A stretch of 53,519 nucleotides of DNA from Salegentibacter echinorum (GTDB lineage Bacteria > Bacteroidota > Bacteroidia > Flavobacteriales > Flavobacteriaceae), in the NCBI RefSeq assembly GCF_900129445.1, contig NZ_FQVT01000018.1, positions 1-53,519 of the forward strand. The letters are read 5' to 3'. The notes beneath the pieces were generated by a model. The model was given only the letters and a program-made list of their open reading frames with translations. It had not been told where the DNA came from and did not search any database. This document shows, piece after piece, positions 1-8,489 of this stretch; positions within the stretch are counted from its first letter, which is position 1; every line of letters starts with the position of its first letter. The translations under genes and the position numbers were made by a program.

Positions 1-2
1 AG

Positions 3-479
3 AAGGTTACCGGTTCCCATTCCGATACCCTGGATCAGATGATGGACTTTTTTGAAGTGGTAAACATTTCTCCCCGGAATAGGTTGATGATGCACAGGCT
101 AAAATTGTACAATTTTATACTGCGTAGAATTGATTACATCGCAGAACTGCTTCGGGAACAGGAAAAGTTATACCACAAGCCGACCCACGATATGCTAAAA
201 AGTTTATTTGACGGAACTGCGATGAATAAAAAACAACAGCCAGCCATAGAAGAGCCTAGGTACAAAGAGCGGAAACAAGAGGAATTAGAAAATATTGAGC
301 CTAAAGTTTCTCTGGAAAAATATAACTTGCTCCATCAGGACTTACAACGCGAACGACGAGAGTTTTTGAAAGTTTTAAACAGCATAAGCCAAGTGAAACC
401 ACACTTTGGAAAATCCTATTTTAAAATTGAAATGGACACAACGAAGCTTAGTATCCTTAAAAGAAGGTTGGAGAATTGA
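3..479 (+). CDS. Probable BfmA/BtgA-type mobilization protein, 5' end cut off
   Basis: The reading frame is open to the left edge, so the gene begins outside the window; the first ATG visible is at 39. The readable part is about 158 residues, very charged, with helical Arg/Lys/Glu-rich stretches. The beginning (SHSDTLDQMMDFF, then ISPRNR) resembles the N-terminal region of the BfmA/BtgA mobilization proteins found in Bacteroidota plasmids and conjugative elements, which bind DNA at the transfer origin. This match is from memory of the family, not a search. If right, it marks the neighbouring thioredoxin array as mobile-element associated. It could instead be another coiled DNA-binding accessory protein. 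Confidence 0.45.
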   Translation, partial: KVTGSHSDTLDQMMDFFEVVNISPRNRLMMHRLKLYNFILRRIDYIAELLREQEKLYHKPTHDMLKSLFDGTAMNKKQQPAIEEPRYKERKQEELENIEPKVSLEKYNLLHQDLQRERREFLKVLNSISQVKPHFGKSYFKIEMDTTKLSILKRRLEN

Positions 480-669
480 ATTTTTCTTTCATCAGCAATA
501 TTTGAGGATTGGTTTTGGACGCATTTTCAAACCTACCAAATTGAGGATTAGTTGGTTTAGCGTTATTATTAGGAAATAAAACAGCTTTAAGTTGTATATT
601 CGAAAATTATCGAAACGCAAAATATACAATATACAAGATGAGTTTTATGATCAGAATAAACATGCTAAT

Positions 670-1749
670 ATGAAAAATATTGGCTTACTTATTATTTTGC
701 TATCGGTAATAATCTCCTGTGCAAAAAATAATAAGAGCGAAGGATATACTATCAATGGGGCACTTAGGAACTTGCCGGATAGTACTTCCGTAGTAATGTA
801 CCTTGATATGGATACCGTTTTGGATTCAACTATAGTAATGAACGAGAAATTTCGATTTAAAGGAAAGATTGAAAGACCACGAAGGGTGATGTTACGGATA
901 GAAAGCACCAAAGAAGGTAGGTTGTTTTGGTTGGAGAATAAAATGATTGACATTACCGGGGAAAAAGGCAATATACAGAACAGTCAAATCGAAGGCTCAA
1001 CAACCCAAGACGAGGCAGAATTACTTTTATCCCGAAAGGATTCCATTTATGAAAAAATGGAGAGCCTTCGAGATATGATTACCGATGCCAATCGGGATTC
1101 ACTCTTTCTTGTTCATGAGAAAATGATAGATCAAGAAGTTGAAATTAATAAAGAGTTCATCAAGGATTATCCCAATTCATACGAGAGTATTACTGTTCTA
1201 AACGATGGTACCATGCAAAGGTTGGGGCCTCTGGAAACCGGCAAACTTTTTTCCTTAATGAATGATAGCTTGCGTTCCACAAAGGAGGGTAAAACTATAG
1301 CGGATTTTATAAAATTACCTGCTAGTCCAAAAGTTGGAGAACAATATGTTGATTTTAAACAAAAGAATATGGAAGGCCAATCGGTTAAATTTTCTGAAGT
1401 TATAGGGAAATATACATTACTTGAATTCTGGGCCTCCTGGTGCGGCCCTTGCAGATCATCCAATCCCGAATTGATCCAGCTATATGAACGGTATAAAGAC
1501 AATGGTTTTACCATTGTGGGAGTTTCATTGGACACCAACAAAGAGAAATGGATAAAAGCCGTTCAACAAGATGGGCTAAACTGGCAAAACCTCAGTGATT
1601 TAAAAGGCTTTCACAGTAAACCAGCGGAAGTTTATGGAGTGACCGCCATTCCGGAAAATTTTCTAATAGATGAAAATGGAATTATAATAGCTAGGTATCT
1701 TAGAGGGAATAATTTAGAGAAGAAGCTTAAAGAGTTATTGGAGAAATGA
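670..1749 (+). CDS. TlpA-like thioredoxin lipoprotein (copy 1)
   Basis: Predicted periplasm-facing lipoprotein of 359 residues. The start is ATG 670, because it gives a clean lipoprotein signal peptide ending in VIISC; an upstream TTG at 592 would put 26 charged residues ahead of it. Residues about 30-120 look like the DUF4369 beta domain that often precedes thioredoxin domains in Bacteroidota. A helical linker follows, then a TlpA/ResA thioredoxin domain from about 220, with active site WCGPC (C258/C261) and the cis-Pro loop TAIPENF. The family reduces or exchanges disulfides of exported proteins. It is the first of a run of related genes; the natural substrate is unknown. No terminator is evident after it. 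Confidence 0.85.
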   Translation: MKNIGLLIILLSVIISCAKNNKSEGYTINGALRNLPDSTSVVMYLDMDTVLDSTIVMNEKFRFKGKIERPRRVMLRIESTKEGRLFWLENKMIDITGEKGNIQNSQIEGSTTQDEAELLLSRKDSIYEKMESLRDMITDANRDSLFLVHEKMIDQEVEINKEFIKDYPNSYESITVLNDGTMQRLGPLETGKLFSLMNDSLRSTKEGKTIADFIKLPASPKVGEQYVDFKQKNMEGQSVKFSEVIGKYTLLEFWASWCGPCRSSNPELIQLYERYKDNGFTIVGVSLDTNKEKWIKAVQQDGLNWQNLSDLKGFHSKPAEVYGVTAIPENFLIDENGIIIARYLRGNNLEKKLKELLEK

Positions 1750-2016
1750 GTCATATAAAAGTTAGCACCCCGCTATTGTGATTAAATAATTTCACTTTTC
1801 TAATGACAAGGCGTTATAATGATAGGGTTTTTTATCCAGACAATACGGCCGCCCTTAAAGCCATAGAAGACTTGCACCATTAAGAGAAATATTATATCTT
1901 AGGATACATAAAAAATGTCCGTTCCGGACTCATATATGATTCTAATGTGTGTCCTGCGGTGCACGCACCATAGCCAAATTATTGTTAGCCATTCTTATAT
2001 AAATCCAATCCTAAAA
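1750..2016. other. Intergenic stretch between two thioredoxin genes
   Basis: No convincing gene is visible. A 26-codon open frame (ATG 1803 to TAA 1883) has protein-like composition (RYNDRVFYPDN) and may be a scrap of a lost gene, but nothing identifies it. At about 1955-1975 there is a GC-rich imperfect palindrome (GGTGCACGCACC) standing out from AT-rich surroundings, followed by GTTAGCC at about 1985. Confidence 0.4.
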
Positions 2017-3144
2017 ATGAAAGCACCACTTCAATCAATTCTAATAGCCTGTTTTGTAGTTTTCATAACTGCTTGTAGTGAAAAAGAAGAAAAAGCGGAA
2101 AAATTTACAATCTCTGGGCAAGTAAGTGGATTTCAAGATGGAACTAAATTCTATTTGCGAAATTTGGCCACTGATGCAGTTTTCGACAGCACAACGGTCG
2201 AAAAGAACAAGTTTCGATTTGAAGGACATTTATCTAACCCACCAGAACAAATTTGGTTAAATGCAATGGTTGACCAAAAATTTATCTACACAAATTTACT
2301 CATTGGCAATGAAGATATTAAGGTCAAGGGAGATATTTCAGATTTTCCTTGGAACGTTGATATTACAGGTTCAAAAATTCAAGAAAATTTTAATTATTTA
2401 CGGGATATAACGAAAAACTACGATATTAAAAGAGACTCCCTGGTTCAATCATTTATGAAACTTCCGCAGAATAAGAAACAGGAAATAGGTACAGAAATTT
2501 GGAGGGAAATTGGAAAGATTGATAGCGTTACTACTGCTCTCAGAATTGATTATGTAAAATCTCATCCCAATACTTATACAAGCGTAATAGAGCTCGGTTA
2601 TATGAAAAATCAGTTGCCTAAAGATACTATTCAGAAAATATATGATAAATATTCTTCGGAAATTAAAGAAAGTAAATATGCCAAAGTTGTTGAGGTTTTT
2701 CTAAGGGAGAATATTTCAGAGGTTGGAGATGAATACCACGATTTTCAAGGTCTAAACCAAAGAGGAGAAAATATAAAATTTTCAGATATCAAAGGAGAAT
2801 TTACTTTACTAGACTTTACAGCTGCTTATTGCGGACCCTGTATTCAGGCAGCAGATGAATTAGTAGAGATTGATAAAAAATACTCCGATTCATTGACCAT
2901 TGTCAGTTTTTCCCTGGATCCTAAAAAAGATGTATGGCTAAAATCACTGGAAAGAGACAAAGTAGCTTGGAATAGCATTTGGGATGGAGCAGGCAGATAT
3001 AGCGAGACATCGATAAAATATGGAGTTCAAGGTATCCCGACTTTTGTACTAATCAATCCAAAGGGAATAATAATTGACAAATGGTCTGGTTATGGAAAGG
3101 GTAGTCTTTTAAATCATTTGGAAAAAAACTTATCAAGTAAATAG
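2017..3144 (+). CDS. TlpA-like thioredoxin lipoprotein (copy 2)
   Basis: Lipoprotein of 375 residues. ATG 2017 is chosen because it opens a signal peptide with the lipobox FITAC; upstream in-frame codons back to 1915 read as non-coding. Order: signal, DUF4369-like beta domain (about 25-115), helical middle, thioredoxin domain from about 235. The active site is YCGPC (C272/C275), with Tyr where most relatives have Trp, and the cis-Pro loop is QGIPTFV. Same strand and architecture as copy 1 but clearly diverged, so not a recent duplication. Likely a disulfide reductase or isomerase anchored in a membrane facing the periplasm. Confidence 0.85.
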   Translation: MKAPLQSILIACFVVFITACSEKEEKAEKFTISGQVSGFQDGTKFYLRNLATDAVFDSTTVEKNKFRFEGHLSNPPEQIWLNAMVDQKFIYTNLLIGNEDIKVKGDISDFPWNVDITGSKIQENFNYLRDITKNYDIKRDSLVQSFMKLPQNKKQEIGTEIWREIGKIDSVTTALRIDYVKSHPNTYTSVIELGYMKNQLPKDTIQKIYDKYSSEIKESKYAKVVEVFLRENISEVGDEYHDFQGLNQRGENIKFSDIKGEFTLLDFTAAYCGPCIQAADELVEIDKKYSDSLTIVSFSLDPKKDVWLKSLERDKVAWNSIWDGAGRYSETSIKYGVQGIPTFVLINPKGIIIDKWSGYGKGSLLNHLEKNLSSK

Positions 3145-3238
3145 CAATCCAACGAAAACTAAGCGTTTCCTCGAAAAACATGTCAAGTTTTTTTTGGGCG
3201 ATCTAATGTCCTCCACTCCCTGAATAACGGAACAAGAA

Positions 3239-3400
3239 TTACTTGTATGCTGTAGATTCCCAGTTCATGATTTCGTCTATCCTGTCATAAAACTCATGAT
3301 TCCCCCCTTTAAACCTGCCTATTATTCTCTTCTGTTTATCAATAATAAATTTGGTGGAACTAATTAAAAGAGCGCTAAAACTAACATTAATTTCTGAATT
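3239..3400 (-). pseudogene. Remnant of a TlpA-like gene (C-terminal piece only)
   Basis: On the minus strand an open frame of 53 codons ends at TAA 3241-3239. It reads like the last part of a thioredoxin-like lipoprotein: STKFIIDKQKRIIGRF, then KGGNHEFYDRIDEIM, matching the cis-Pro strand, the D-x-x-G/K-x-I hairpin and the final helix of the neighbouring intact genes. There is no start, no CxxC and no upstream domain. The homology-like part fades at about 3375-3400, exactly where an 18-bp sequence (3382-3399) begins that recurs at 4732-4749. I infer a truncated paralogue. Confidence 0.6.
3382..3399. repeat. 18-bp direct repeat, left copy
   Basis: The sequence TAACATTAATTTCTGAAT is identical to 4732-4749. 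The two copies flank the intact thioredoxin gene at 3534-4697, and this copy touches the broken end of the thioredoxin remnant. Confidence 0.7.
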
Positions 3401-3533
3401 TTATTTCGCAATTAGTTTGTCATAAAGAGTCTAAATTTACTATTAATATAGATCTAAGGCTAATTTAAAAGTGAAATTGACCGCAGGTAGCTTTAAATTT
3501 ATGGAGCATCAGGTTTGATCAAAACATTAGTAT

Positions 3534-4697
3534 TTAGTCAATTAAAGTTAAAAGTTCAGTTGCTTTATGAAAATCGAAATTTACCCGCTTTTTGTTTTTA
3601 TCAAATATCATCTTAGTAGGAAAAAAAACAATGTTGTAATCAGCTTCAATTTTTGAATTTGCTCCTGCATAAAGGTTTATCCAATCAATTTCATCTTTTT
3701 CAGTTGCCCTTTGCCATTTCTTCATTCCGTCATCTACATTAATTGCTATTATTTCAATACCGTGCTCTTTTAACTTTTTGTAATGTGCTTTACTTTCTCT
3801 GTTAAATGTTCTGCAAGGCCCACAACCCGACCACCAAAAATCTAAAACCGTGTATTCATTAGCGGAAACTACATCAGATAATCGAATTTCTTCTCCTTCG
3901 ATATTAGGTAATGCAAAGTCCATAAATTTCTTTCCAAATTTAGCGTCGTTCATTCTTTTTATATGTGAACTTACTACGGTGTAATCTGGTGAACTGGTAT
4001 AAGACGTATCAATGTTATTAAAATAATTAGTTATAGATTCCTTTTCTTCATCGGCCATATCTTCAAGAATAAAAACAAAATTATTGTCGAACATATTTCT
4101 TAGATTATTTAAGCCGATAATTGTATTAGTTTTATCGTTGAACAATTTTTCGTTTACGCGGATTACATTTTTACGAATTGTAGGAAAAGCATATTCTTTC
4201 AAACTATCCATAAGCACTTTGTCGCTAGGATTAAAGCTTAATCCATCATAAGCCTTCCAAAACTCGTCTATATTTTGATGATAGTAGCTATTTACCCCAC
4301 CGTCTTCAAATGAATTGTCTGAAAAATAAAAATTTCCGTCTTTTTCATTTACTGTAGCATTTATTTTTAGGGTGTCATTCGTTAAAAAAACAATGTAGGA
4401 GGCATACATCCCATCAAACTCTTCTAACTCCTCATCAAATGCAACTTCCGCTCTTTCCGGATTTGGTAAAGTACCTTTAAATTCAAATTTACCATCCACA
4501 ATTTCAGAAGTCAGTCTTTTATCCATTCCTAAACTGGGGATGTAGAGACCTAGTTTCTTTCCGTTCCCATTTTTAGCTGTACCCTGAATAACGAACTCAA
4601 CTTCAGAATTTTCTTTTTGCTCCTCTTTATTTTCTTTTTTACAAGAATTTATAAATACAGAAAAAATTATTAATGTTATGGTAAAAATTTTTCTCAT
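3534..4697 (-). CDS. TlpA-like thioredoxin lipoprotein (copy 3)
   Basis: Lipoprotein of 387 residues on the minus strand. ATG 4697 is preferred over a GTG two codons upstream because it begins the signal peptide MRKIFTITLIIF with lipobox INSC. A DUF4369-like domain covers about 30-125, then a long helical region, then the thioredoxin domain from about 255 with active site GCGPC (C292/C295): a Gly replaces the usual Trp. The cis-Pro loop is FFPTKM. Lies opposite to copies 1 and 2, with an 18-bp direct repeat on each side, so it may have arrived or been rearranged as a unit. Substrate unknown. Confidence 0.85.
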   Translation of the reverse strand: MRKIFTITLIIFSVFINSCKKENKEEQKENSEVEFVIQGTAKNGNGKKLGLYIPSLGMDKRLTSEIVDGKFEFKGTLPNPERAEVAFDEELEEFDGMYASYIVFLTNDTLKINATVNEKDGNFYFSDNSFEDGGVNSYYHQNIDEFWKAYDGLSFNPSDKVLMDSLKEYAFPTIRKNVIRVNEKLFNDKTNTIIGLNNLRNMFDNNFVFILEDMADEEKESITNYFNNIDTSYTSSPDYTVVSSHIKRMNDAKFGKKFMDFALPNIEGEEIRLSDVVSANEYTVLDFWWSGCGPCRTFNRESKAHYKKLKEHGIEIIAINVDDGMKKWQRATEKDEIDWINLYAGANSKIEADYNIVFFPTKMIFDKNKKRVNFDFHKATELLTLID

Positions 4698-4731
4698 AAT
4701 CACTGTTGATCAGTTATTAAAACATTAAAAT

Positions 4732-4749
4732 TAACATTAATTTCTGAAT
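4732..4749. repeat. 18-bp direct repeat, right copy
   Basis: Perfect copy of 3382-3399, 1,350 bp away, located just upstream of the start of the thioredoxin gene it helps bracket. Confidence 0.7.
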
Positions 4750-4855
4750 AGCTGTTGAGGTACAGGTTTAATCTTTTAAGGATTTGGCTCTAATTTTTTA
4801 ATCAGAATTTTATTTTAAAGTTAATTTGCTGTAACTTACCAGCAAATTGATTATT

Positions 4856-5365
4856 ATGGCAGTTGAAGATAAAAAAATAGTCAGCAAATCTTTTAATCCA
4901 AAAAAAAGTATTCAACGAGCTAGGGCGCGTGGAAAAATAAAAAGACAAAGCTGGACTATAAAAACTCCCGAAGACTCCTATACCTGGAGTAGTAAGATGG
5001 ATAGAGTATCACTTATAAGAGAAGGCCTACCCTATGAATCCATAGAATTTATTAGTAATAAGTCAAATTTATCTATTAAACAGGTATTGCATTTATTGGA
5101 TTTACCGCAAACTACTTATAATAAAAGAAAAAAAGATCAACAGCTTTTAAGCGGTAGGGATAGTGAAATTGTTTTGGTGTTAACAGAATTACTTGAATTT
5201 GGTCTTACAGTTTTTAATTCTGAAAAAGAAAAATTCCAACGTTGGTTACAAAAGCCTAATATTTCCCTGGGTGGAGCAACGCCTATAAGCTTGTTCGATT
5301 CATTGACTGGAATCCAGGAAGTTAAAAATAGTTTGAATAGGCTTGAATATGGAAATTTAGCTTGA
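4856..5365 (+). CDS. Xre/MbcA/ParS-type antitoxin (DUF2384)
   Basis: Predicted antitoxin of 169 residues, cytoplasmic. ATG 4856 is taken as start rather than TTG 4847. After a basic N-terminus (residues 1-40) there is a helix-turn-helix-like segment (about 50-95, ending LDLPQTTYNKRKK) and a C-terminal DUF2384 helical domain with the LGGATPISLFDSLTG motif, the part that in this family blocks the RES toxin. Its TGA stop overlaps the ATG of the next gene by one base, the usual translational coupling for such pairs. The family usually also represses its own promoter. Confidence 0.85.
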   Translation: MAVEDKKIVSKSFNPKKSIQRARARGKIKRQSWTIKTPEDSYTWSSKMDRVSLIREGLPYESIEFISNKSNLSIKQVLHLLDLPQTTYNKRKKDQQLLSGRDSEIVLVLTELLEFGLTVFNSEKEKFQRWLQKPNISLGGATPISLFDSLTGIQEVKNSLNRLEYGNLA

Positions 5366-5844
5366 TGAAGGTATATAGAATAGAAAGAAAAAAATATCTT
5401 GACACCACATTAAAAGGAATTGGAGCTGCCCGCACCGAAGGCTACAGGTGGAACAGTCTTAATACATATTTAGTATACTCGGCGGCATCAAGGGCTTTGG
5501 CCACTCTGGAAGTCTCTGTGCATCTCGATCTCAACGAAGATTTACCAACAGATAGGTATTACGTGGAAATTGATATACCAGATGATATAGAAATACTTGA
5601 ATTAAAATATAAGGATTTACCTGAAAATTGGGATGCAAAACCTCCGATTCTCGAAACACAGTTTATAGGCGATGATTTTGTGGCAGACGGCGAAGCTGCG
5701 GTTCTAAAAGTACCCAGTAGTATTGTAACGCCTGAATTTAATTATTTAATCAACCCAAATCACCCAGAGTCTAAAAGGATTACGGTAATTTCGAAAAATC
5801 CTTTAAAATTTGACGAACGTTTTAAACAAACTAAAGAGAATTAA
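5365..5844 (+). CDS. RES-domain toxin (NAD+-degrading)
   Basis: Toxin of 159 residues in the RES family, which depletes NAD+ in the cytoplasm. The family's conserved Arg, Glu and Ser environments are visible: RTEGYRWNS near residue 25-33, the Y-x(6)-A-x-x-E pattern around YSAASRALATLE, and the late segment VPSSIV. ATG 5365 shares its A with the antitoxin stop, so the two are translated together. The module sits inside the thioredoxin array, consistent with a stabilising role for an accessory region. It appears intact. Confidence 0.85.
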   Translation: MKVYRIERKKYLDTTLKGIGAARTEGYRWNSLNTYLVYSAASRALATLEVSVHLDLNEDLPTDRYYVEIDIPDDIEILELKYKDLPENWDAKPPILETQFIGDDFVADGEAAVLKVPSSIVTPEFNYLINPNHPESKRITVISKNPLKFDERFKQTKEN

Positions 5845-5866
5845 TAAGGGGAAGCTGGTGTCATCT

Positions 5867-5896
5867 ACACTCGATTATATAGAGTGTTTATTTTTC
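5867..5896 (+). terminator. Probable terminator after the toxin gene
   Basis: Hairpin ACACTC / GAGTGT (5867-5872 with 5882-5887) followed by TTATTTTT. It lies between two convergent genes and overlaps the stop of the minus-strand gene. Confidence 0.5.
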
Positions 5897-7366
5897 AGAT
5901 AGCTTATTCCTTACTAACTCTTGAAAATCATTAAAGGAAGAAGAAACAGAAATAATATTTCCTTTACCGTCAATTGCAATATAATTCGGTAAAGATTTTA
6001 TATCAAAACTCTTTGCAAATTCACTATCAAATTCTTTTGAACCAACATGTAATTTTAAACCTTTTAAATTAAATTTTTCTATTGAACTAATCCATTTATT
6101 CTTGTCTTTATCCATTGATACTGATAAAAACACAAATTCATTACTGTTTGAATAGTCTTCTATTAACTTATTCCATTTTGGAAAAGATGAAATACAGGGC
6201 CCACACCAACTTGCCCAAACGTCAATGAACATTAATTTATTTTCAAAATCGGATGACTTATAAAGTTTTCCTTTCAAACTTTCTAATTCAAAATCAGGAG
6301 CTTTTTTCCCTGCTGAAAATTTCGAAATTAAACTTTCTAATTGCCGTAATTTCTGTTCTAAAATTGGAAGATTTTCATTCGCGTATCTACTATTTTTCAA
6401 CTTTTCTATTTTTTTCTGAAATTCAGAAAATTTTAAAGGATTTCTAAAAGCTTTTGCATTAGAAATTAAATGATTTATAAAAATTATCTTTTGTATTTTC
6501 CTTAAATCTGGATTTTTAAACCAATTATCAATTATAATCATTCCCTTATTTAAATAGAGCTCATAGGATGAAAGATTTTCATCAGGGTTTTCAAATCTAA
6601 CTACATCCATTATTACGTTGTTTATAAACTCTCGGTAATATTGATTAGAGAATAAACTCTTATCTGAAAAACTCACTTTATCTGAATATGTTAAAGTTTC
6701 ACTTGAATTCCTATCTGATTTTTGATAAAATTTTAATCGTTTTACAATATCACTTTTTTGGCCGCTCATCCGATAATATAAGTTCGAGTAGATTAAGGAA
6801 TTTTTCTCTGAAATTATAAAATCTTCTTGATTTATAATTTTTGAATTTTTAAAATACTTTTCCAAATACTTTATTCTCAAATTAGTTATCGTGTCCTGAA
6901 TTTTATGAAAATTAATGGTCTGATTATTTCCAGCAGCCAATTCGGGATGCTTGTCAGACATTTCTTCATAAAGAGTTACCCAAAAATTTTGTTGATCCAG
7001 ATAAAATTTAATTAATGAAGCTTGTTCCCCTTTAATTTTTATTAAATCAGGTTCTGAAAAATCCAAAACAATTTTTATTGAACTATCGAGTGTGGTTGGA
7101 ATAGTTAATCTTACCGGCCTTTCCTCATTAAAAATCAGTGATGAATTAGCTTTTAGAGGTTTATTTTTAATGCTAAAATTTCCATTAATATCTATATTTA
7201 CAGTGTCAATAATATTTGATATTCCAATTCCGGTAGTGTCTTGAACAAAAAGAGCATAGTCTTTTGAATTGTTCGAAACTTTTCCTTCTATTACAAATTG
7301 TTTTTTTTCATTTTGACAAGCCGTTAATAAACAAGAAAAAATTAAGAAGATAATTATGTTTTTCAT
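5888..7366 (-). CDS. TlpA-like thioredoxin lipoprotein, long form (copy 4)
   Basis: Lipoprotein of 492 residues. ATG 7366 gives the signal peptide MKNIIIFLIFSCLL with lipobox LTAC; an in-frame extension to 7387 adds seven residues and is not needed. It is longer than copies 1-3 because of an extended helical middle region (about 130-350) rich in Lys, Asn and Tyr. The C-terminal thioredoxin domain has WCGPC (C388/C391) preceded by FIDVWAS, and the cis-Pro loop KSLPNYI. Very AT-rich, more than its core-genome neighbours. Convergent with the toxin-antitoxin pair. Likely an envelope disulfide reductase. Confidence 0.85.
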   Translation of the reverse strand: MKNIIIFLIFSCLLTACQNEKKQFVIEGKVSNNSKDYALFVQDTTGIGISNIIDTVNIDINGNFSIKNKPLKANSSLIFNEERPVRLTIPTTLDSSIKIVLDFSEPDLIKIKGEQASLIKFYLDQQNFWVTLYEEMSDKHPELAAGNNQTINFHKIQDTITNLRIKYLEKYFKNSKIINQEDFIISEKNSLIYSNLYYRMSGQKSDIVKRLKFYQKSDRNSSETLTYSDKVSFSDKSLFSNQYYREFINNVIMDVVRFENPDENLSSYELYLNKGMIIIDNWFKNPDLRKIQKIIFINHLISNAKAFRNPLKFSEFQKKIEKLKNSRYANENLPILEQKLRQLESLISKFSAGKKAPDFELESLKGKLYKSSDFENKLMFIDVWASWCGPCISSFPKWNKLIEDYSNSNEFVFLSVSMDKDKNKWISSIEKFNLKGLKLHVGSKEFDSEFAKSFDIKSLPNYIAIDGKGNIISVSSSFNDFQELVRNKLSEK

Positions 7367-7483
7367 ACGTTGATTTCCATTATACATAATTTAAATAAAA
7401 ATAACGTTTATTTCTTATATTTATAGAGATGACAGTAATTTTTTCGATGATATCGTTTAATCAATATCATCCATCTTTATAGC

Positions 7484-7507
7484 GATGCTAAGATGCTAAG
7501 ATGCTAA
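7484..7507. repeat. Three tandem copies of GATGCTAA
   Basis: An 8-bp unit repeated three times without mismatch in the gap between two thioredoxin genes. Such short arrays can vary in copy number by slippage; no function is implied. Confidence 0.7.
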
Positions 7508-7611
7508 CCGTAAACTGGAAAAGTTATAAGGCCGCAACTGCAAATCCTGTAGAAAGTTTGAGGTCGGAATAGCTTAAAAGAATTGTAACTTTATACCAAT
7601 ACCAATTTAAT

Positions 7612-8480
7612 ATGAAAAAAATATTGCTCATTTTGTTCTTGTTTTTCAGCTTGGCAATGCTTGCGCAGGAAAAAAATAAAAATGTTTCAGTTGAATTGAA
7701 AACCAAATATCCAGAATTGCTAAAGAAGTTTTTTAACCTCTATGGAAAATTCAAACCATCTGAAGTGGAAACTGCGCAGTTGTTTACCGGGGTGGACAGC
7801 TTGCAAGCTTATTTTGGCACTACATACAGCGACAATAAGGATCGGTTTTACTGGACGGCCATAGCAAATAATGATTCACTTTTGGTTCTCAGGGCTGGGT
7901 TTATTTTAGAGAAAACCAGTGAAAACGTTTTTGAAAAGGAAGAGGAAATAGGTTTATATTCCGATCATACCAAAAAGTAAAATATTTCCTGACGTACTAT
8001 GCAAGTGCCAATTCCGTGAATAGCAAGTGGATTGATGGAAACAAAAAGCCAGTCGATAAATTAACGACTTTTGGCACCGACAAATATAAAATAGGAAACG
8101 AGCTTCCCGATATTTCCTTTTTGACCCTGGACGGAGAAGAAAAAAAGATTCAGGATAAAGGTAAAGCCGTGTTCATAAACTGGTGCAACACCGGGTGCGC
8201 ACACTGTATCACGGAAATGCCGGGGCTTAATTCACTTGTTGAGGATTATGTGTCCCATCCCGGGGTGTTATTGCTGGTCATTGCGCGCAACACATCAGAA
8301 GAAACATCAAAATTTTTACAGAGGCGGGATTTTGATTATATGCAGTTTGTAAACGAAATGTCCACGGTAGGATTTTTTGAGCCTTCTTACCCAAAACATT
8401 TTATCATCGGCAAGGAGGGTGAAATCCAGTTCTTTGCACAGGGCGGAAGCACCGAAATCTATAAAGAACTCAACTATTAA
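7612..8480 (+). pseudogene. Frameshifted TlpA-like thioredoxin protein (copy 5)
   Basis: Two adjoining frames form one protein of about 289 residues. The first (ATG 7612 to TAA 7980) has a Sec signal peptide ending LAMLAQ and runs to HTKK. The second frame is open upstream of 7980 and continues sensibly as VKYFLTYYASAN to the stop at 8480; it contains a thioredoxin domain with active site GCAHC and cis-Pro loop SYPKHF. The join needs a -1 shift at a run of five A (7972-7976), as if one A were missing. Unlike its neighbours it lacks a lipobox Cys. It could be a pseudogene, a phase-variable gene or a sequencing error. Confidence 0.7.
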
Positions 8481-8489
8481 AACCATATT

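Noticed and set aside
1935-2000. GC-rich palindrome followed by GTTAGCC, resembling an integron attC site upstream of a thioredoxin gene
   Set aside because: Only one such motif is seen, the matching inverse core (GGCTAAC-type) is missing, and the other array genes have none, so a cassette array is not supported.
5365-5844. RES-domain protein as a metabolic enzyme rather than a toxin
   Set aside because: One-base overlap with a DUF2384 partner is the standard toxin-antitoxin arrangement.
7965-7985. Programmed -1 frameshift in the split thioredoxin gene
   Set aside because: The heptamer C AAA AAG is not a strong slip site and I see no convincing downstream stem; a missing A explains it more simply.
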